Of a DNA stretch of 64,000 bases, positions 20,630 through 30,550 are shown piece by piece. The notes under the pieces were generated by a model that searched no databases, was not told the DNA's origin, and worked only from the letters and a program-made list of their open reading frames with translations. How positions within the stretch are numbered: the stretch's first letter is position 1; every line of letters begins with the position of its first letter. The stretch is taken from contig OZ345381.1 in NCBI GenBank assembly GCA_977006965.1, forward strand, positions 186,001 through 250,000, read 5' to 3'. The translations under genes and the position numbers were made by a program. Source of the DNA: Phymatolithon calcareum. Lineage: Eukaryota > Rhodophyta > Florideophyceae > Hapalidiales.

Positions 20630-20760
20630 ATAGCTTCCCGAGTGCCTTCTCTGCCTCCTGCACGCCCCTTTCGGGGAGCGTCCCTTCGCAGCAACCGAAG
20701 GGATCCTGTACCGCGCGCAAGTGCGTGCATTACAGGACAGGAAGATCTACACCGACACTA
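20630..20760. repeat. Left arm of a dispersed inverted repeat (pairs with 21215-21360)
   Basis: Contains CACGCCCCTTTCGGGGAG and GGATCCTGTACCGCGCG. The reverse complement of the same segment is at 21215-21360, at roughly 85% identity by eye. Each arm abuts a type 1 LINE 3' fragment, so the arms are probably LINE-internal sequence of two opposed copies. Each arm carries a short hairpin (CCCTTCGG...GCGAAGGG). Confidence 0.65.
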
Positions 20761-21214
20761 TATACATTGGCAACAGAAAACGTATTCTACATGCATGACC
20801 ATGGTTCTGCTCCACATGTAGTTACTCTTCCAACCTATAAACAACTCGTTTGGAGCAGACTGCAAGAAAATTCCAATCAAAGTTAGCCGCAGATCACAGT
20901 ACTTCTCTCTCGATATATTTCCCGTGCGCCAAGACAACACTGCCACCACAGTTGTGCTCATAGAACCTTAGTCAATAACCAGTCTGCGCGGAGACGGACA
21001 ACCACGTAAATGGGTAGAGAATATCGCAGTCTCTCGCGAAATCTCTCGCTCGACCGCGGCTACTGGCGCACACACTCAGACATAGCATGTTATCTCGACT
21101 TGCCGCCTTTTTCATCAGAGGCCTTAGGGTTCGCGCCACGAAGGTGTAAATTTGGAAGGATGGCACGGACTGGATTTTTTCGGCGACACTCTCGTCTTGG
21201 CGAGATGCGCGGAG

Positions 21215-21505
21215 GCGTCGGTTCGAAGTATTCAAGATTTTCCTGTCTTGTGATGCACGCACCCACGCGCGGCACAGGATCCCTTCGGTTGTTGCGAAGG
21301 GACACGTACCGAAAGGGGCGTGCAGGAGGCAGAGAAGGCACTCGGGAAGCAATAAGTTTCTCCTCGAAACTCCACGATGCGACATGGAACTGCGGCGGAC
21401 CCTCTAAAAGCCACAGTCAAACTCGCTAACGATAGGATAGAATGGAAGAAACTTAGGCCCTCGAATCGCCGCTAGCCCCACTAGGGGAAAAGGAAAAATG
21501 AATGA
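21215..21505 (+). mobile_element. Non-LTR retrotransposon (type 1) fragment with 3' tail, plus orientation
   Basis: Begins with the partner arm of the inverted repeat above. After an internal deletion it continues with GATAGGATAGAATGGAAGAA and ends CTAGGGGAAAAGGAAAAATGA plus TGAATTAATGA. The RT C-terminal coding region is mostly missing. Confidence 0.68.
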
Positions 21506-22029
21506 ATTAATGAAAGTCATTTGGTATGTTCCCGCCCGTGGGCACCGCGAAGCTCATCGAGCTGACATGAATACAAGGAACGAATCTTTCCAAGATGTTA
21601 ACGAAGGGCTTTCGAAAGATTAGATAGTACCCGAGGAAACTGTCTTCACAACGAGTGTACGCGATGAGATCTGGCCAATGTTCAGGCAGTCAAGAAAAAA
21701 CGATAATATGAATCCATGAAAATCTTCATTTCTTCTTCTTCCGATACATTGTTAATTCCAGATGAGGAAAAAACAAACACAAACCCGGGGATCACTGCAG
21801 CATAGCTGCACGAGTGCAGTGAGGGATGAACGAGAGCGCGAAGTATGGGTAAGCTTATTAAGATCTATGTAGTTGCGATTACCGCGAGATGCAGACGAGT
21901 GGGTAAAATGAGTCTGCCAATGAAACGTTGCTTTATCAAAGTGACACGGCAGGTGCTGCATCGATGCAATTGACGGCCAGCCACGGATGAATGGGGAAAT
22001 GATACGGAAGCTTTGGTGCTTTATGGAAC

Positions 22030-22608
22030 AACTGATGTCCAAGGAGATCTCCGTCGAAGACATTCGGATACCGAGTTACTGCGGAATTCCCAGAAACGAT
22101 GCTGCTGACGAGCTAGCTCGCAGGGGTATTTGTGAACGAGGCCTTGTGGATCACCAGAGAGTCCCGTTGACACTCGAGGTAGCGAGATCCATCATCAGGC
22201 CATCTCTCAAACCCAAGCCTCTCACTATTCCGACACTTCCCGACGGCTTTCCACTATCGCACAGACGAGTTGAAGTGATCTTTCATCAGCTAATTGGGGA
22301 CTGTTCCCCTCTGGTGGCCGCTTTTCACACTGGACACAACTTGGATGAAATGCCGTACGACCCATCATGCAAGATGTGCAGTACCGACTGTAAAGAAACA
22401 GTTGAACATCTATTGCCACGCTGTGGTGGACGTTCTACCTCCAGACGCAAGTTTATTGGACGAGTAGGTACCAAGACCGTAGAGGAATTATGCCGTGAGA
22501 GACCCATAGACGTACTCAAATTTCTAAACAATGAGAAACTGTTTTCGAACAGCCTCAGTCGCTCACCATCTGCGTGAACGAGCTTTCCGCAATAAAGAAA
22601 GAACGAAA
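22030..22608 (+). mobile_element. Non-LTR retrotransposon (type 2): RNase H end, zinc knuckle and AAAG tail
   Basis: Frame 21987-22577 contains IRIPSYCGIPRNDAADELAR, the last RNase H motif (His replaced by Cys in the usual HCGIPGN form). Then follow VIFHQLIGDCSPLVAAFHTG and CKMCSTDCKETVEHLLPRCG, a CxxC...H...C knuckle typical of I/Jockey-like LINEs. VEELCRERPIDVLKFLNN closes the protein. The tail reads CAATAAAGAAAGAACGAAAG (22590-22609). The frame is open for almost 200 codons. This is a 5'-truncated copy. Confidence 0.83.
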
Positions 22609-22609
22609 G

Positions 22610-23021
22610 TGACACTGCAGAACTACAAATGGTCACGATCAAAAAGGCACTGGGTGTCTTAATTGACAAGTTTTGTCGTGAGAACTTGAAGGCCTAAGGC
22701 TACACGTGCATATTTCGCTCTTGAGACTGTGATGAGGTGCGCTGGCCCAGATCGTCGTCCTCCGAGGGTCTGGGCCTTTATACCCTAATGTCTGCTACGT
22801 GTAGCGCCTATCATAACAGAGACAACAGGCCAACAGCCCGCCTTTCCGAGGTTTGAGCACCTTTACACAATGAAGCATGTCTTTTTACACTGGTGCCGCT
22901 ACCGCAGAAGCTTCCAAGCATTCCGTCAGCTGATTCCTGCAAACATGGAATTCAATTAACCACGGTGTTAAAGCGCGCTTTGAATTCGAAGCAAGTAAAG
23001 GAAGATACAATCAGCGACTAT
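22610..23021. other. Intergenic region downstream of the HD-domain gene
   Basis: No gene recognised. It holds the 3' flank of the minus-strand HD-domain gene. Confidence 0.4.
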
Positions 23022-23603
23022 TTATTGTTTCTCATGTGTCGCATTTATCGTCTCTTTCACCTTGCGCTGCTTCCTCTGTTCGCAAAGCTCCTTGACGAGA
23101 ATCTGTACCTGCTCCGTCCTAAATTTACCTTCTGTAGAATCAATAAACTGCTGAAGATCGATGCCAGTACTCTCTTCATACTCATCTGCCTGAAGGATCA
23201 TCTCGAATTTATCGATATCTTTAACAAGCCGCGCATCCTCACTCTCCCCAGCCTCATATTCCTCCCACAATTCGCAAACTTCCGACGAGATCTCTGGTGG
23301 TAGTGGCGCCGTGATCTCCAGCAACGCCGCGCGTTCTCGCTTCTCCTTCTCCTCACCGGATACGCCGTCATGCGGCGTGATGTCGCCAACAATAGCCTCG
23401 GCAAGATCGTGCACCAGCGCCATCTTCATGACGCGATCCCGCCGTTCGGCGGCTACTGCTAAAGCCATGAGGGCCATGCGGTACATGTGGTCGGAAACAG
23501 ACTCGACGTCCGGTACGCCGCAGAGGACCCATCCCGCACGCTTTGTTCGCTTCAGAGACCCCACCACGCGCAGGAAGGAGAGCATTCCAGCTGGAGTCGA
23601 CAT
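23022..23603 (-). CDS. HDDC2: HD-domain 5'-deoxynucleotidase, HDDC2 family
   Basis: 193 residues from ATG 23603 (MSTPAGMLSFLRVVGSLKR). HDDC2/YfbR signatures appear in order: VSDHMYRMALMALA (first metal His), MKMALVHDLAEAIVGDITP (the HD pair and following Asp), and KDIDKFEMILQADEYE (last metal Asp). These enzymes remove phosphate from deoxynucleoside 5'-monophosphates. The frame continues upstream to 23753 and adds a basic stretch without acidic residues (FFIPQPILIR, FLSSRPSFRPRYP), including an ATG at 23717. Plant homologues carry organelle transit peptides, so the longer start may be the real one. It is divergent from the NFACT-R gene, with a shared 215-bp promoter interval. Family call strong; start uncertain. 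Confidence 0.9.
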   Translation of the reverse strand: MSTPAGMLSFLRVVGSLKRTKRAGWVLCGVPDVESVSDHMYRMALMALAVAAERRDRVMKMALVHDLAEAIVGDITPHDGVSGEEKEKRERAALLEITAPLPPEISSEVCELWEEYEAGESEDARLVKDIDKFEMILQADEYEESTGIDLQQFIDSTEGKFRTEQVQILVKELCEQRKQRKVKETINATHEKQ

Positions 23604-23818
23604 TGTGATGGGATACCGCGGACGAAATGAAGGGCGTGAAGAAAGGAAGCGGAAATGAGCCGATCGGATGAGAATTGGCTGTGGGATGAAAAAGCGCCGT
23701 GATGCATAATAAATCATACCGAAAGCAGAATTTCCTTGTCCGACGCATCTCACGCCCCGGTATTGCTATTTCTATCCCAGGCGCGGAGAGAGTGCATCGA
23801 TCGAGTAGTGACAGCGCA

Positions 23819-24354
23819 ATGGTGCGGCACTTCACATCTGCAAGTGGAAAGAAAATCTCCGTGGGTGAGAACGCCGCAGAAAACCAAGCACTGTGCAAAG
23901 CAGCGCGACAGAACGACGAGTGGTTTCATCTGGACGGGAGTTCGTCGGCGCATGCAATTCTTTCTTTGGAGGGAGGGGCGGCAAGCCGAGATGATATTCA
24001 CGATTGCAGTCAATTGGTGAAGCATTTTTCGAAGCAGAGGTACGTTTGTTTTGTCGTGGTTTTTAGAAGGCTGTCTTGCAGTATCCCTTTGTTGCACCCG
24101 GTAAGACGAAAGTGCAGTGGATTGGTTGATTGACAGGAGCATGAGATGCGGATTTTTGCAACAGAAACTCGGCGCGGACGTACGTGATACATATTCCTGC
24201 CAAGTTTGTGTCGAAAAATGGTGTCGAGGATAAGCTTGGCGCTGTGACACTGAAGAAGGCAGCGACCAGGGTAGGCGTGACGACGGACGAGGAAGCATTG
24301 GAAAGGCTGTTGGGCGGTCAGACGTCGGACAGTAAGGGTAAAGGAGGTAAATAG
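23819..24354 (+). CDS. CCDC25: NFACT-R (DUF814) domain protein, CCDC25/Jlp2-like
   Basis: Two exons, 23819-24039 and 24165-24354, with a 125-nt intron (GTACGT to CAACAG); 136 residues. Exon 1 gives MVRHFTSASGKKISVGENA, then NDEWFHLDGSSSAHAILSL and DCSQLVKHFSKQ. The splice restores RNSARTYVIHIPAKFVSKNG, matching the CCDC25 pattern FTS...WFHVD..SSAHVYL...CAHLVK...VVYTP. The ending is Lys/Gly-rich. CCDC25-like proteins consist of the NFACT-R RNA-binding domain that NEMF uses at ribosomes; animal CCDC25 has also been reported to bind DNA. The copy is shorter than human CCDC25, lacking most of its Lys/Glu coiled-coil tail. Exon phases and frame fit exactly. Confidence 0.87.
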
Positions 24355-25640
24355 TGACCGTGAGCAGGAGGGAAAGCGCAGGATTGCGGATAAACGTGGA
24401 CGTGGATAAGCAAGCATCCGCTTGTACTGTACACACTTTTGAGATGCACTACGTCGATATGCAGTACTTTGGTTTTTTGTGCTCTCTGTGACTGCGACCG
24501 ATTTTTCCAGCATCGAAACAAACAAACAAACAAACAAAATAATGTAGTGTAGGGAGATTTTTGCATCAGAGTGACCGCGGCATGAATGGGAAGTTGAATA
24601 AACGAATATTGTACTAGAAGTTTAGCCTCCACTTGATGTGGAGAGTTTCTGATCTGAAAATTACTTACTGTACAATCGGTGAAGACAGCAAACGTGGAAA
24701 TCGCGAAAGTGCTACCGAGCATGCATGTATGCATGCATGCTGAAAGAGGAATTCAAAGCAGATTTGCCCTGCTCGTACACATATCCTGTGCAAACTACTG
24801 TATTGTACAGTAGCAAGAAACAGTGTCTATTTCCTACACTCTATTCTATTCTATTCTATTCAAAAGGTGCCAACTTGATGAAACTGTTCCTCCAGATTGG
24901 CGTAACAAGCTGTACATTTCGTTTTGAACGCAGTGATAGTACTGTACAATAACTACTGTACAGTATTTCCCGTATCGAGACTTGTTCTATGTGCGGAAAC
25001 ACAATGTACAGTACTTTCTCGCTACCATCCGCTATTCGTCTGGTTTCTACGTTAGATTTATCATCAGTAGGTTTCGCATCAGCTGCGAACCTGTCCTCGT
25101 GACTTCCGTTTCAATCCAAAAATGCATTGAGAGTTGCACTGTACCTCCATCCCTCTTGACCACGAGGTATTATTTCAGGCGCTTGGGCTCTATGATAATC
25201 TATGTTAATGTTAAAACATAGATTAGAGTCCAAACGACACCGTCGGCAGACGCATCGTGTCATTTTGAGCGATCGAGAAGAAACAACAATATTACTGTAT
25301 CGCCATTGCAGTGCAGACTTCTACAGTACACGCTCAAACAGGTGTAAGCCTCAAAAATAGAACACGTTATAAATTTTGGCGCGAAAAGAACGGCGCGGGG
25401 CAAACACCGAAAATGCAAATATCATTTCCCGTATGAAACCCATGGCCAATGCGCTGTACGGCGCGAAAACCTTTCCCACCGCGACTTTATCATCTTTACC
25501 TGCCGCCAATCCCCTGGGGCACCTCGTACTCCCGCACGCGGCTAACGTGCCCACCCTCCTACTCCCCTCCCACCCTCACCCCCGCTCCGCTCCATCCACT
25601 AAAGGAACCCCCTGCGGTGTGCGCTCAGTCGGCCCCGGCC
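24355..25640. other. Intergenic region rich in short repeats and GTACAGTAC motifs
   Basis: Contains (CAAA)n at 24520-24537, a GCATGCATGTATGCATGCATGC palindrome-like patch at 24719, and (TATTC)n at 24841-24862. At least six TACTGTAC/GTACAGTA motifs lie between 24665 and 25330. No coding sequence recognised before the kinase gene. Confidence 0.5.
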
Positions 25641-28073
25641 ATGTCCGCCGCAGAGGCGCTCGAACAGCGCCGCAAGCTCGCCCTCCTCGAGGCTCGACTC
25701 ATGGCCACGGCCACCTCAAGCACCGGCGCTCGTGCAGTCGCGCCTCGCACGGGCTCTCTCTCGAATCCCGCCTTCACGTCCTCGTCTGATGCCGGCAGTT
25801 CGCTCGGATCTGCCGAATCGGCCCCGCCTCTCCCGCGACCGCGCGCTGCAAACGCGCACCGCAATTATGCCCCGCCGCCACCGCCGCTTCGCCGCGATCC
25901 GAAACTTGCCACCGCCCCTGCCCCTGCCCCAACAGCCTCTGCATCACCTACTGTGACCGCCCAACCGCCCTCCGTGCAATCAACAGCAACTCCCGCTCAA
26001 GCCGCCACGGGCCACACACCAGCGCTGCGCGCTCGGGTGCCACCGCAAACTCCTGCTGCACCGCGCAAGCGTCGACGCACCGCGACCGCGGGATCGTCGC
26101 CAGGAAACCTGCGCAATTCGCGTGTTGAGAATTACTTCAAGCCCAAGTCGCGCGAGCAATCCAAGGAGTGTCCTCCTCCTTCCTCATCTCGTGCCACCCG
26201 TCCCACTACTCCGCAACCTGCTCCTGTTTCAAGTTTTTTTGGACCTTCGCCGAACAGCACTAGCAATGCAAAGCTTGATGATGCCGGCAATGCAACCGGC
26301 AGTGCAGCTACGGGCACTGCTCAGTTGTTGCAAAACGCAGTGAAGCGTACTCTTGCCTTTGTATCTCCGGCCGCGGCGCGGGACGGAGTGTCAGGTGAAC
26401 GCACTCCGCCCTCTATATCTTCTGCGCAATCGCCTGCCGGTAGTGCTGGTGAGGAGCCCGGTGCTGCTGGTTCAACACTCGGATGTGCGGATGAGTATCG
26501 CCGACTTCGCGCCATGATTGAGCGACTCACGGGGGAAAATAAGATGCTCAGTGCTGTGGCTGCGCGTGTCAAAGAACTGGAAGCTGAGAACGAGGACCTG
26601 AGCACGCAGCTGGAAATCGAACTCCCCATGCTTCGTGAGCAGGCTTCCGCTGCTGCGGCGGAGCATGAGAAGAGTACTGTTCGTCTTCGTCTACTGGAGA
26701 GCGCGTTGCGCGACTCTGTTGTGGCTGTGGCACGGGCAGAACGTGCTGAAGCACGGCGCCGCGTGGCAGCAATGGGAGATCGGGTTGGACGGCTTGGTGT
26801 TGAGAGAAGTCGTACGAGTTTGCAAGAAGTTTGGGAAGAGGGTGCGGAATGGAGGGCTATTTCGAAAAAGTTGCGAGATATTCAAGTAGAACGTGAGACT
26901 ATTGATAAGAAGCGTCGCGACATTTCTCGAACGAAGGCGCAACAACTTAAGAATGAGGCGGCAAAAGCGAAAGCGGCAAATGATGAAGCTACGACAGATA
27001 TGCCCCCACCTCCAGTACCCGGGACTGCAGCTGAGGTGCCGTACGCTTGCACGAGCGCGTATGTCGTGGAACAGGAGGAGATTTATCGCGTTCAGTTGCA
27101 GGTTTTGAAACGTGAAGAGGCGCAACTGATGGAGCAGCGCGCACGTCTCAACCGCGAACGCGATGTGCTGGTACGTGAACTGAGGAGACAGAGTGATGAG
27201 GATGTGTCTGCATTTAACAAGTTTCAGGTCGTGAATTTGCGGTATGTGGCACTGAATTTGCTGGGACGTGGTGGATTTTCCGAAGTGTACAAAGGATTCG
27301 ATCTGGAACAAGGGCGGTATGTGGCGTGCAAGATTCATCAACTGGCGTCGAATTGGAGTGAGGAAAAGAAGAAAACTTTTATCAGACATTCGATGAGAGA
27401 ATATGAAATCCACAAGTCGTTGCGACATCCGCGTGTCGTGCAGTTGATCGACATCTTCGAAATTGATGAAAACACTTTCTGTACCGTTCTGGAATTCTGC
27501 GACGGAAGTGACCTAGACTCTTATCTACGTGCCAATCAGACGTTGCCCGAACGTGAGGCGCGATCCATCATCTCACAGGTTGTGTCTGGACTGGTGTATC
27601 TTTCCGAACAGCGCAAGCGAATTATTCATTACGATCTGAAACCTGGAAATATCCTTTTTCACAACGGCGAGGTACGAATTGCGGACTTTGGATTATCGAA
27701 AATCATGAATGAAACGGACGCCACGGCCGATGGAATGGAACTCACCTCACAGGGTGCAGGCACTATGTGGTATCTGCCGCCGGAATGCTTCGAGACGTCG
27801 AAACAGGCAAGGATTAATAATAAGGTGGATGTATGGAGCGCTGGAGTTATTCTGTTTCAAATGTTGTATGGACGAAAACCGTTTGGACATGACCAGACGC
27901 AGGAGAAAATGTTCAGGGAGAAAACTGTGAGTCATCAGATGCTCAAGTTTCCGACGAAACCGGTTGTCAGTGATGCGGCTAAGAGCTTTATGAGTAGTTG
28001 CTTGACGAGAAAAGCGGCGGATAGACCTGGCGTTCAGCAGTTGGTCATGCACCCGTTTCTGCGAAAGCGATAA
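25641..28073 (+). CDS. TLK: Tousled-like serine/threonine kinase
   Basis: 810 residues, single exon. The start MSAAEALEQRRKLALLEARL resembles the ELDxRRQELLEARF start of animal TLKs, so ATG 25641 is preferred over the open frame upstream. A disordered Ala/Pro/Ser region (25-250) carries RKRRRTATAG and VENYFKPK, like the ISDYF motif of TLKs. A coiled coil spans about 300-530. The kinase domain (about 534-805) has LGRGGFSEVYKGFD, VACKIHQL, IIHYDLKPGNILF (Tyr in place of the HRD Arg, as in TLKs), DFGLSKIMN, TSQGAGTMWYLPPECF and GRKPFGHDQTQ. TLKs phosphorylate the Asf1 histone chaperone in S phase, so a nuclear chromatin-assembly role is expected. No catalytic residue is missing. Confidence 0.96.
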   Translation: MSAAEALEQRRKLALLEARLMATATSSTGARAVAPRTGSLSNPAFTSSSDAGSSLGSAESAPPLPRPRAANAHRNYAPPPPPLRRDPKLATAPAPAPTASASPTVTAQPPSVQSTATPAQAATGHTPALRARVPPQTPAAPRKRRRTATAGSSPGNLRNSRVENYFKPKSREQSKECPPPSSSRATRPTTPQPAPVSSFFGPSPNSTSNAKLDDAGNATGSAATGTAQLLQNAVKRTLAFVSPAAARDGVSGERTPPSISSAQSPAGSAGEEPGAAGSTLGCADEYRRLRAMIERLTGENKMLSAVAARVKELEAENEDLSTQLEIELPMLREQASAAAAEHEKSTVRLRLLESALRDSVVAVARAERAEARRRVAAMGDRVGRLGVERSRTSLQEVWEEGAEWRAISKKLRDIQVERETIDKKRRDISRTKAQQLKNEAAKAKAANDEATTDMPPPPVPGTAAEVPYACTSAYVVEQEEIYRVQLQVLKREEAQLMEQRARLNRERDVLVRELRRQSDEDVSAFNKFQVVNLRYVALNLLGRGGFSEVYKGFDLEQGRYVACKIHQLASNWSEEKKKTFIRHSMREYEIHKSLRHPRVVQLIDIFEIDENTFCTVLEFCDGSDLDSYLRANQTLPEREARSIISQVVSGLVYLSEQRKRIIHYDLKPGNILFHNGEVRIADFGLSKIMNETDATADGMELTSQGAGTMWYLPPECFETSKQARINNKVDVWSAGVILFQMLYGRKPFGHDQTQEKMFREKTVSHQMLKFPTKPVVSDAAKSFMSSCLTRKAADRPGVQQLVMHPFLRKR

Positions 28074-28915
28074 AGAAGTGATGGTGAATGACTGATAAAA
28101 ACTATTTTTATTTAGTCTTCCGCGATTTTAGAAGTTGCTTGTCGCATCGGAGCTTCATTCATGGACGGGAGTGCTGTACTTTCAGCGACAGCTTGCATAG
28201 ACAGTGTGGACATCATGAAGATGGGTGCGAGACGGGGAGAGGACAAGTTTTCGTGAATAATTAGAGGAAACAGCCATGTATGAGCGGTGAGCAATCTTTA
28301 TCTATCGGGTACGCAGGAAGAGTTATTGAACTTCTGCTACTGTACAGAAGGCCAGCTTTCATGAGGTATCGTCTGCAAGGTCTTTCCAAATTTTTGGAAT
28401 GCGGTCTTCGTCTCATCACACTCTTGCTGATGGCGCATCTTCGAAACTGGCTTCGAAAGCATCATGCAGTGCTGGGCTTGTTTCCCATTACGCATTCTTA
28501 TGTGCGTTTCTTGGCCCTTTTCTATTACAAAAGCACCAACAGGGGGCTCGCGAGCGCCTCTCTGATTTTCTTCTTATTAATGTCGAGATGTTAAGTTTTC
28601 CTTCATGAGTGATGCACAGTGACATCATCTCCAGGGTAGTGCTTAAGGGCATTGTCCACGTCGTCGTTAATGTCGCGGCGACCGACCTACCAGTGAGCTC
28701 CAGTCAGCTAATGCGCTATAGTGTTTCTCATTTTCACCAAAGCCCAGTGACCTAAAATTCAGACAAATTGTCTTGTACCACTTCGTGATCGGCGCACCTT
28801 TGGTAGTGACTGTGCAAAACATCAAGTTTGGTGTTTGGATGATTTGCTCCCTTTCAACACCTTGAGTCTAACAATGAGCTTAATTTACTTGATATATTGC
28901 TAACTCCCTCAGCCA
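28074..28915. other. Intergenic region between convergent TLK and TIM23 genes
   Basis: Nothing recognised beyond the 3' flanks of the two genes. Confidence 0.4.
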
Positions 28916-29731
28916 CTATAATAGTCCCTGTAATCCACGCCCATACATTCCCTGGCGCGAGGCGTACACAGTGGCGAGCGCCGTTGCGGCACCCGCGACA
29001 GCCCAGATGCCCGCAACGCGCACTCCCCTTGTGGACTTGAAAATCGCGCCTGTTGCAGCGCCCGCAGCAGCATAATTAATTGCCGTGTCATCGTTCATGT
29101 AATGGTAAACAGCAGACTCAGAGAGGCTGAACATGAGCGCAAGCACCGCAAGCGAGTTGGAAGCAGCAACCCCCCGCTTCGCCATCGCGTTAAGTACGGC
29201 ATTAAGTCTGAGTTTAGATGTCTTTCCAGCAGAGGAACGCATGCCCTCATATAGGCCGGCAGCTCCACCAATGGCGGCACCATACAGATAGGCGCTGCCC
29301 GTAAGGTAAATAAGCTGTTCCGACATACTCTTCTTGCGCATTTCAGCGTAATCATCTGAAAACACGTAGTCGACGCCACCAGAGGATGGGAGGTTGTAAA
29401 TTCCAAAAGCGGGAGCGACAGTACCGGCGTCAATGGAGCCCATCGCATCGAAGTTCACGCGAGGTGCCCCAGGTGTCGCGGAGAAATCGGGAGTGGGTAT
29501 GAATGATGCACTTGGTGCGCTGCTTGATGCTGGAAAGAAAGAGTCGGATGATGTACCGAATGCGTCTCCATCGGAAAACGCAGACCCCAGCGAAGTTGGG
29601 TCTGCAGCGGCGCTTGCGGGTGTGTCGTCGGGAAGAAATACATTGGAATACGAAATATCCTCCTTCGGGAGAGGTTTCGTTCCTGAGTCAGAGCTCTCTT
29701 CCTTTGAAGAACTGCCCCATAACCAGGACAT
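28916..29731 (-). CDS. TIM23: TIM23-type inner mitochondrial membrane translocase subunit
   Basis: 271 residues from ATG 29731 (MSWLWGSSSKEES). The first about 140 residues are acidic, Ser/Pro-rich and soluble, as in TIM23 intermembrane-space domains. The Tim17/22/23 domain follows: YLTGSAYLYGAAIGGAAGLYEG, RLNAVLNAMAKRGVAASNSLAVLAL, INYAAAGAATGAIFKSTRGV and AGAATALATVYASRQ, giving four helices with GxxxG-type packing. The KSTRG motif corresponds to the TIM23 loop K(C/S)TGGLRG. TIM23 forms the presequence translocase channel. An upstream in-frame Met region to 29869 looks non-coding. Its 5' end faces the disrupted Rab2 gene, with about 440 bp between. Confidence 0.9.
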   Translation of the reverse strand: MSWLWGSSSKEESSDSGTKPLPKEDISYSNVFLPDDTPASAAADPTSLGSAFSDGDAFGTSSDSFFPASSSAPSASFIPTPDFSATPGAPRVNFDAMGSIDAGTVAPAFGIYNLPSSGGVDYVFSDDYAEMRKKSMSEQLIYLTGSAYLYGAAIGGAAGLYEGMRSSAGKTSKLRLNAVLNAMAKRGVAASNSLAVLALMFSLSESAVYHYMNDDTAINYAAAGAATGAIFKSTRGVRVAGIWAVAGAATALATVYASRQGMYGRGLQGLL

Positions 29732-30415
<684 letters not shown>

Positions 30416-30550
30416 GCTGTTTATTGCCCTCTAAAGGCAACAGTATTGCTCCCCTTGTAAACAAGAGTTAAGAGCAACCCGTATGAACACGGTAGAGGCA
30501 CCAGACATACTTATGCATGCCAGCTAATAAACAGAAAAATAGTGGGACGA
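30416..30550 (-). ncRNA. Candidate omega-RNA region downstream of the Fanzor gene
   Basis: Position-based call only. In TnpB/Fanzor systems the guide RNA scaffold overlaps or follows the 3' end of the nuclease gene, and the guide is the sequence just outside the element. Here 135 bp separates the Fanzor stop (30551) from the Rab2 exon edge. If this is the scaffold, the guide would read from about 30415 down into Rab2 exon 2. No RNA structure was computed. Confidence 0.3.
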
